Source of the DNA: Streptomyces sp. SID8352
GTDB taxonomy: Bacteria; Actinomycetota; Actinomycetes; Streptomycetales; Streptomycetaceae
Direction: 5' to 3'
Assembly: GCF_009862265.1 (NCBI RefSeq)
Contig: NZ_WWGX01000078.1
Coordinates: 3,173-67,172, forward strand
Length of the DNA: 64,000 nucleotides
The position numbers and the translations under genes are program-made. Under the pieces are notes generated by a model. The model did not search any database, had not been told where the DNA came from, and worked only from the letters and a program-made list of their open reading frames with translations. Shown here piece after piece: positions 61,524 through 64,000 of this stretch (position 1 is the first letter of the stretch; each line of letters opens with the position of its first letter).

Positions 61524-61766
61524 TCAGGTGAGGTCGAACTCGCCTCCCCGCGCCCCCGAGACGAAGGCACCCCACTCGTCCGGGGTGAAGATCAGGGAGG
61601 GGCTTCCCGGGCTGCCGCCGTTGCGCATGGCGATGAAGCCCTCGACGAAGGCGATCTGGACGTCACCCCGGCCGCCGCTGCTGGACCGCCACTGCGCGTT
61701 GCTCAGATCCAGTTCGGGCTTGTCCCAGCCCGTGTGCCGGCGCTGGTGGGTGGTGCTCTCGGCCAC
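61524..61766 (-). CDS. DUF397 protein
   Basis: An 80-aa protein with the DUF397 signature: LDLSNAQWRSSSGGRGDVQIAFVEGFIAMRN..., ending LIFTPDEWGAFVSGARGGEFDL. In Streptomyces these pair with an XRE-type regulator as a two-gene system; BldB-like and WhiJ-like networks use them. No XRE partner is adjacent, so it is an orphan copy. GTG 61766 with GAGGAG upstream. Confidence 0.88.
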   Translation of the reverse strand: MAESTTHQRRHTGWDKPELDLSNAQWRSSSGGRGDVQIAFVEGFIAMRNGGSPGSPSLIFTPDEWGAFVSGARGGEFDLT

Positions 61767-61890
61767 GTCCGTACTCCTCACGTCTCGGCCCTGCGCGGTC
61801 AGCCTAGCGACCGGGAGGGGGCGCGAACAGGCCGTGCGGACGACCCGCCGTGCCCGGTTCCCCGGACACCGCCGCATGGCCCCGGGCGGG

Positions 61891-63408
61891 TCACCCGGCG
61901 GGCCGCGCCGGGGCGAAGCGGGCGCGCAGCTCGCGCTTGAGGATCTTCCCACTGGCGTTGCGCGGGAGGGCGTCGACGAAGAGGACCCGCTTGGGGACCT
62001 TGAAGCCGGTGAGCCGTGCGCGGGCGTGGGCGATCAGTTCCTCCTCGCCGACGGCGGCGCCCTCGCGGGGGACGACGACCGCGGTGACGGCCTCGATCCA
62101 GCGCTCGTCGGGCAGGCCGATGACGGCGGTCTCGGCGACGGCCCCGTGGGTGTGGAGGACGTCCTCGACCTGGCGCGGGGCGACCAGCACCCCGCCGGAG
62201 TTGATGACGTCCTTCACCCGGTCGACGATGGTGAGCCGGCCGTCCGCGTCCCTGACGGCGAGGTCGCCGGAGTGGAACCAGCCGCCCCGGAAGGCGGCCT
62301 CGGTCTCCTCCGGCTCGTCCCAGTAGCCCTCGCACAGTTGCGGTGAGCGGTAGACGATCTCGCCGGGCGTCCCGTCGGGCACGTCGGCGCCGTCCTCGTC
62401 GACCACGCGGGCCTCGACGAACAGGACGGGCCGTCCGCAGGAGTCGAGGCGGCCCTCGTGCTCGTCCGGTCCGAGGACGGTGGCGAGGGGGCCGATCTCG
62501 CTCTGCCCGAAGCAGTTGTAGAAGGCCAGCCCGGGCAGCCGGGCGCGCAGCCGCTCCAGCACGGGCACCGGCATGACCGAGGCCCCGTAGTAGGCCTTGC
62601 GCAGTCCGGCGAGGTCGCGGGTGGCGAAGTCGGGGCGGTTGGCGAGGGCGATCCACACGGTGGGCGGCGCGAAGAGGCTGTCCACCCGGCCGGCCTCGAC
62701 GAGGTCGAGGATCCGGTCGCCGTCGGGCGCGTCCAGGATGACGCTGGTGGCGCCTACGGCGAGGTAGGGCAGCAGGAAGACGTGGAGCTGCGCCGAGTGG
62801 TAGAGCGGCAGGGCGTGCGCGGGGCGGTCCTCGGCCCGCAGGTCGAGGGCGGTGACGGCGCTCAGGTACTCGTGGACCAGCGCCCGGTGGGTCATCATGG
62901 CGCCCTTGGGCCGGGCGGTGGTGCCCGAGGTGTAGAGGAGCTGCACCAGATCGCCGTCCCCGGGCTCCGGCCCGTCGTACGGCGCGGCCCCGGACAGCCG
63001 CTCCAGGAGCGCCCCGGCGGCGTCGCGCAGCGGCAGGGCGGGCACCCCCTCCGGGAGCCGCGCGGCGAGGGCGGGGTCGGTGAGGACCAGGGCGCTGCCG
63101 GACTGGCGCAGGACGTGGGCGAGGTCGTCGCCGGTGAGGTGGTGGTTGACGGGGACGTGGACCAGTCCGGCGCGGGAGCAGGCGAGGAAGGCGATGAGGT
63201 AGGCGTCGGAGTTGTGCCCGTAGGCGGCGACCCGGTCGCCGGGGGCGAGCCCCCGGTCCCGCAGGACGCCCGCCGCGCGGGAGACCGCGGTGTCCAGTTC
63301 GAGGTAGGTCCAGGAGCGGTCGCGGTACTCGACCGCGACGCGCTCGGGGCTGCGGCGGGCGCTGCGCCGCAGCACCCCGTCGACCGTACTGCCGTGTCCG
63401 GGCGTCAT
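61891..63408 (-). CDS. Acyl-CoA synthetase / AMP-dependent ligase
   Basis: A 505-aa ANL-family ligase. AMP-binding motif LLYTSGTTARPKGAMMTHR, A5-type YNCFGQSEIGP, A8 RGGWFHSGDLAVRDADGRLTIVDRVKDVINSGG, and the catalytic Lys in LPRNASGKILKRELR. The size and VPVNHHLTGDDLAHVL segment suit a medium- or long-chain fatty acyl-CoA (or FadD-like) ligase. No carrier-protein neighbour is present. ATG 63408. Specific acid unknown. Confidence 0.88.
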   Translation of the reverse strand: MTPGHGSTVDGVLRRSARRSPERVAVEYRDRSWTYLELDTAVSRAAGVLRDRGLAPGDRVAAYGHNSDAYLIAFLACSRAGLVHVPVNHHLTGDDLAHVLRQSGSALVLTDPALAARLPEGVPALPLRDAAGALLERLSGAAPYDGPEPGDGDLVQLLYTSGTTARPKGAMMTHRALVHEYLSAVTALDLRAEDRPAHALPLYHSAQLHVFLLPYLAVGATSVILDAPDGDRILDLVEAGRVDSLFAPPTVWIALANRPDFATRDLAGLRKAYYGASVMPVPVLERLRARLPGLAFYNCFGQSEIGPLATVLGPDEHEGRLDSCGRPVLFVEARVVDEDGADVPDGTPGEIVYRSPQLCEGYWDEPEETEAAFRGGWFHSGDLAVRDADGRLTIVDRVKDVINSGGVLVAPRQVEDVLHTHGAVAETAVIGLPDERWIEAVTAVVVPREGAAVGEEELIAHARARLTGFKVPKRVLFVDALPRNASGKILKRELRARFAPARPAG

Positions 63409-63645
63409 GGCCCGATCCTGGGCCGGGGAGCCGGAGGGGTCAAGGGATGTGCCCGGGGTCCCGGAGCGGGCGGCGGTGGCCGCGCCGGGGCCGCCGGGCC
63501 GGCTCGTGCGGGCGGCGCCTCCTGGGACGCGGCACGGGGTGCGGGCCGCCGGGGCCTCGGCCCGCCCGGCCCGCCCGGCCCGCCCGGCGGCCCAGCGGCC
63601 CAGCGGCCCCGCAGCCGTATCGTGCGGCGGGCACGCCCGGTGGTC

Positions 63646-64000
63646 CTACGTCCCGGGCGCGCCGGAGACCGGTCGGTCCCCCGGCCGCTCCTCCAGTACG
63701 GCCATGGCGGCGTTGTGCCCCGGTACGCCGCTCACCCCTCCACCGCGCACCGCGCCCGCCCCGCAGAGCAGCACGTTGGGCCACGCGGTGGCGACGCCCC
63801 AGCGGCCGGCGTCCTCGGCGGCGTACGGCCAGGACAGGTCGCGGTGGAAGATGTGGCCGCCGGGCAGGCGCAGATCGCGCTCCAGGTCCAGCGGTGAGCG
63901 GGCCTCGATGCAGGGCCGCCCGTCGGCGTCGGTGGCCAGGCAGTCCGCGAGCGGCTCGGCGAGGTGGGCGTCGAGCTGGGCGAGGGTCGCGGCCAGCAGG
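63646..64000 (-). CDS. Phytoene-desaturase-like FAD oxidoreductase, C-terminal part (partial)
   Basis: Runs off the right edge; stop TAG at 63648-63646. The visible C-terminus contains PLDLERDLRLPGGHIFHRDL and LCGAGAVRGGGVSGVPGHNAAMAVLEE, the FAD-binding end motif of phytoene dehydrogenase-like NAD(P)/FAD-dependent oxidoreductases. The N-terminal dinucleotide fold is outside the window. 237 bp of non-coding DNA separate it from the ligase. Confidence 0.82.
   Translation of the reverse strand, partial: LLAATLAQLDAHLAEPLADCLATDADGRPCIEARSPLDLERDLRLPGGHIFHRDLSWPYAAEDAGRWGVATAWPNVLLCGAGAVRGGGVSGVPGHNAAMAVLEERPGDRPVSGAPGT

Overview
The window is very GC-rich actinobacterial DNA, almost certainly from a Streptomyces. 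The evidence is the codon bias, GTG/TTG starts, GTGA/ATGA overlaps, a chaplin, a sortase-E type LAxTG signal, DUF397, an NsdA-like regulator and TTA codons confined to secondary-metabolism genes. I see no rRNA, tRNA, CRISPR array or intact mobile element.

Layout. (1) 1-19.9 kb, all minus strand: the edge of a modular type I polyketide cluster of polyene-macrolide type. Three stacked LAL (large LuxR) regulators are followed by a P450, its ferredoxin, a secreted cholesterol oxidase, and the start of a giant PKS that runs off the left edge. The PKS has an eroded KS-AT-ACP loading module, then KS-AT(methylmalonyl)-KR. The P450/ferredoxin/cholesterol-oxidase trio resembles the PimG/PimF/PimE set of pimaricin clusters. 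(2) 20.7-26.9 kb, plus strand: a putative cyclic-imide or half-amide catabolic locus. It holds a small CGQC protein, a CobW-type metallochaperone GTPase, an HpPgdA/imidase-type metal hydrolase, an asparaginase-like amidohydrolase, an MFS importer and a LacI-family repressor, with two LacI-type operator half-palindromes. (3) 27.5-31.4 kb, minus strand: a DNA-alkylation-repair regulon. An ECF sigma factor, two O6-alkylguanine transferases, AlkB, a second 2OG-Fe(II) oxygenase, a stand-alone Ada metal domain and a conserved unknown are almost all translationally coupled. Two near-identical ECF promoters (ATCTCACG-N16-CGTCTWCC) precede the two transcription units.

(4) 32.2-33.7 kb, plus: a minimal RiPP-like pair, a 74-aa Cys-free peptide, a 16-bp attenuator hairpin and an FxsB-like radical SAM/SPASM enzyme. 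(5) 34.1-36.2 kb, minus: sulfonate use (SsuE-SsuD) behind a 27-aa sulfur-type leader peptide. (6) 36.4-41.7 kb: housekeeping and surface genes (SPW protein, deaminase, two-domain sortase-anchored chaplin, S33 peptidase, baeRF3-like protein). (7) 42.1-52.6 kb: a compact hybrid NRPS-PKS cluster. Read as A-T-C / A-T / KS-(dead AT)-ACP-TE, it is a complete three-building-block assembly line that needs an acyltransferase from elsewhere. Each of the three synthase genes carries one TTA codon, and an IclR regulator follows.

(8) 53.1-64 kb: PAS-PP2C-like protein, NsdA-like regulator, aminoglycoside-phosphotransferase-fold protein, secreted PGRP/amidase, a conserved unknown, tandem UspA, DUF397, an acyl-CoA synthetase and the C-terminus of a phytoene-desaturase-like oxidoreductase running off the right edge.

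The least conventional parts are the ECF-driven 'exploded Ada' regulon, the imide operon with its metallochaperone, the two-gene radical-SAM peptide locus and the hybrid A-T-C / A-T / KS line. All assignments come from reading sequence and motifs; no database search was made.
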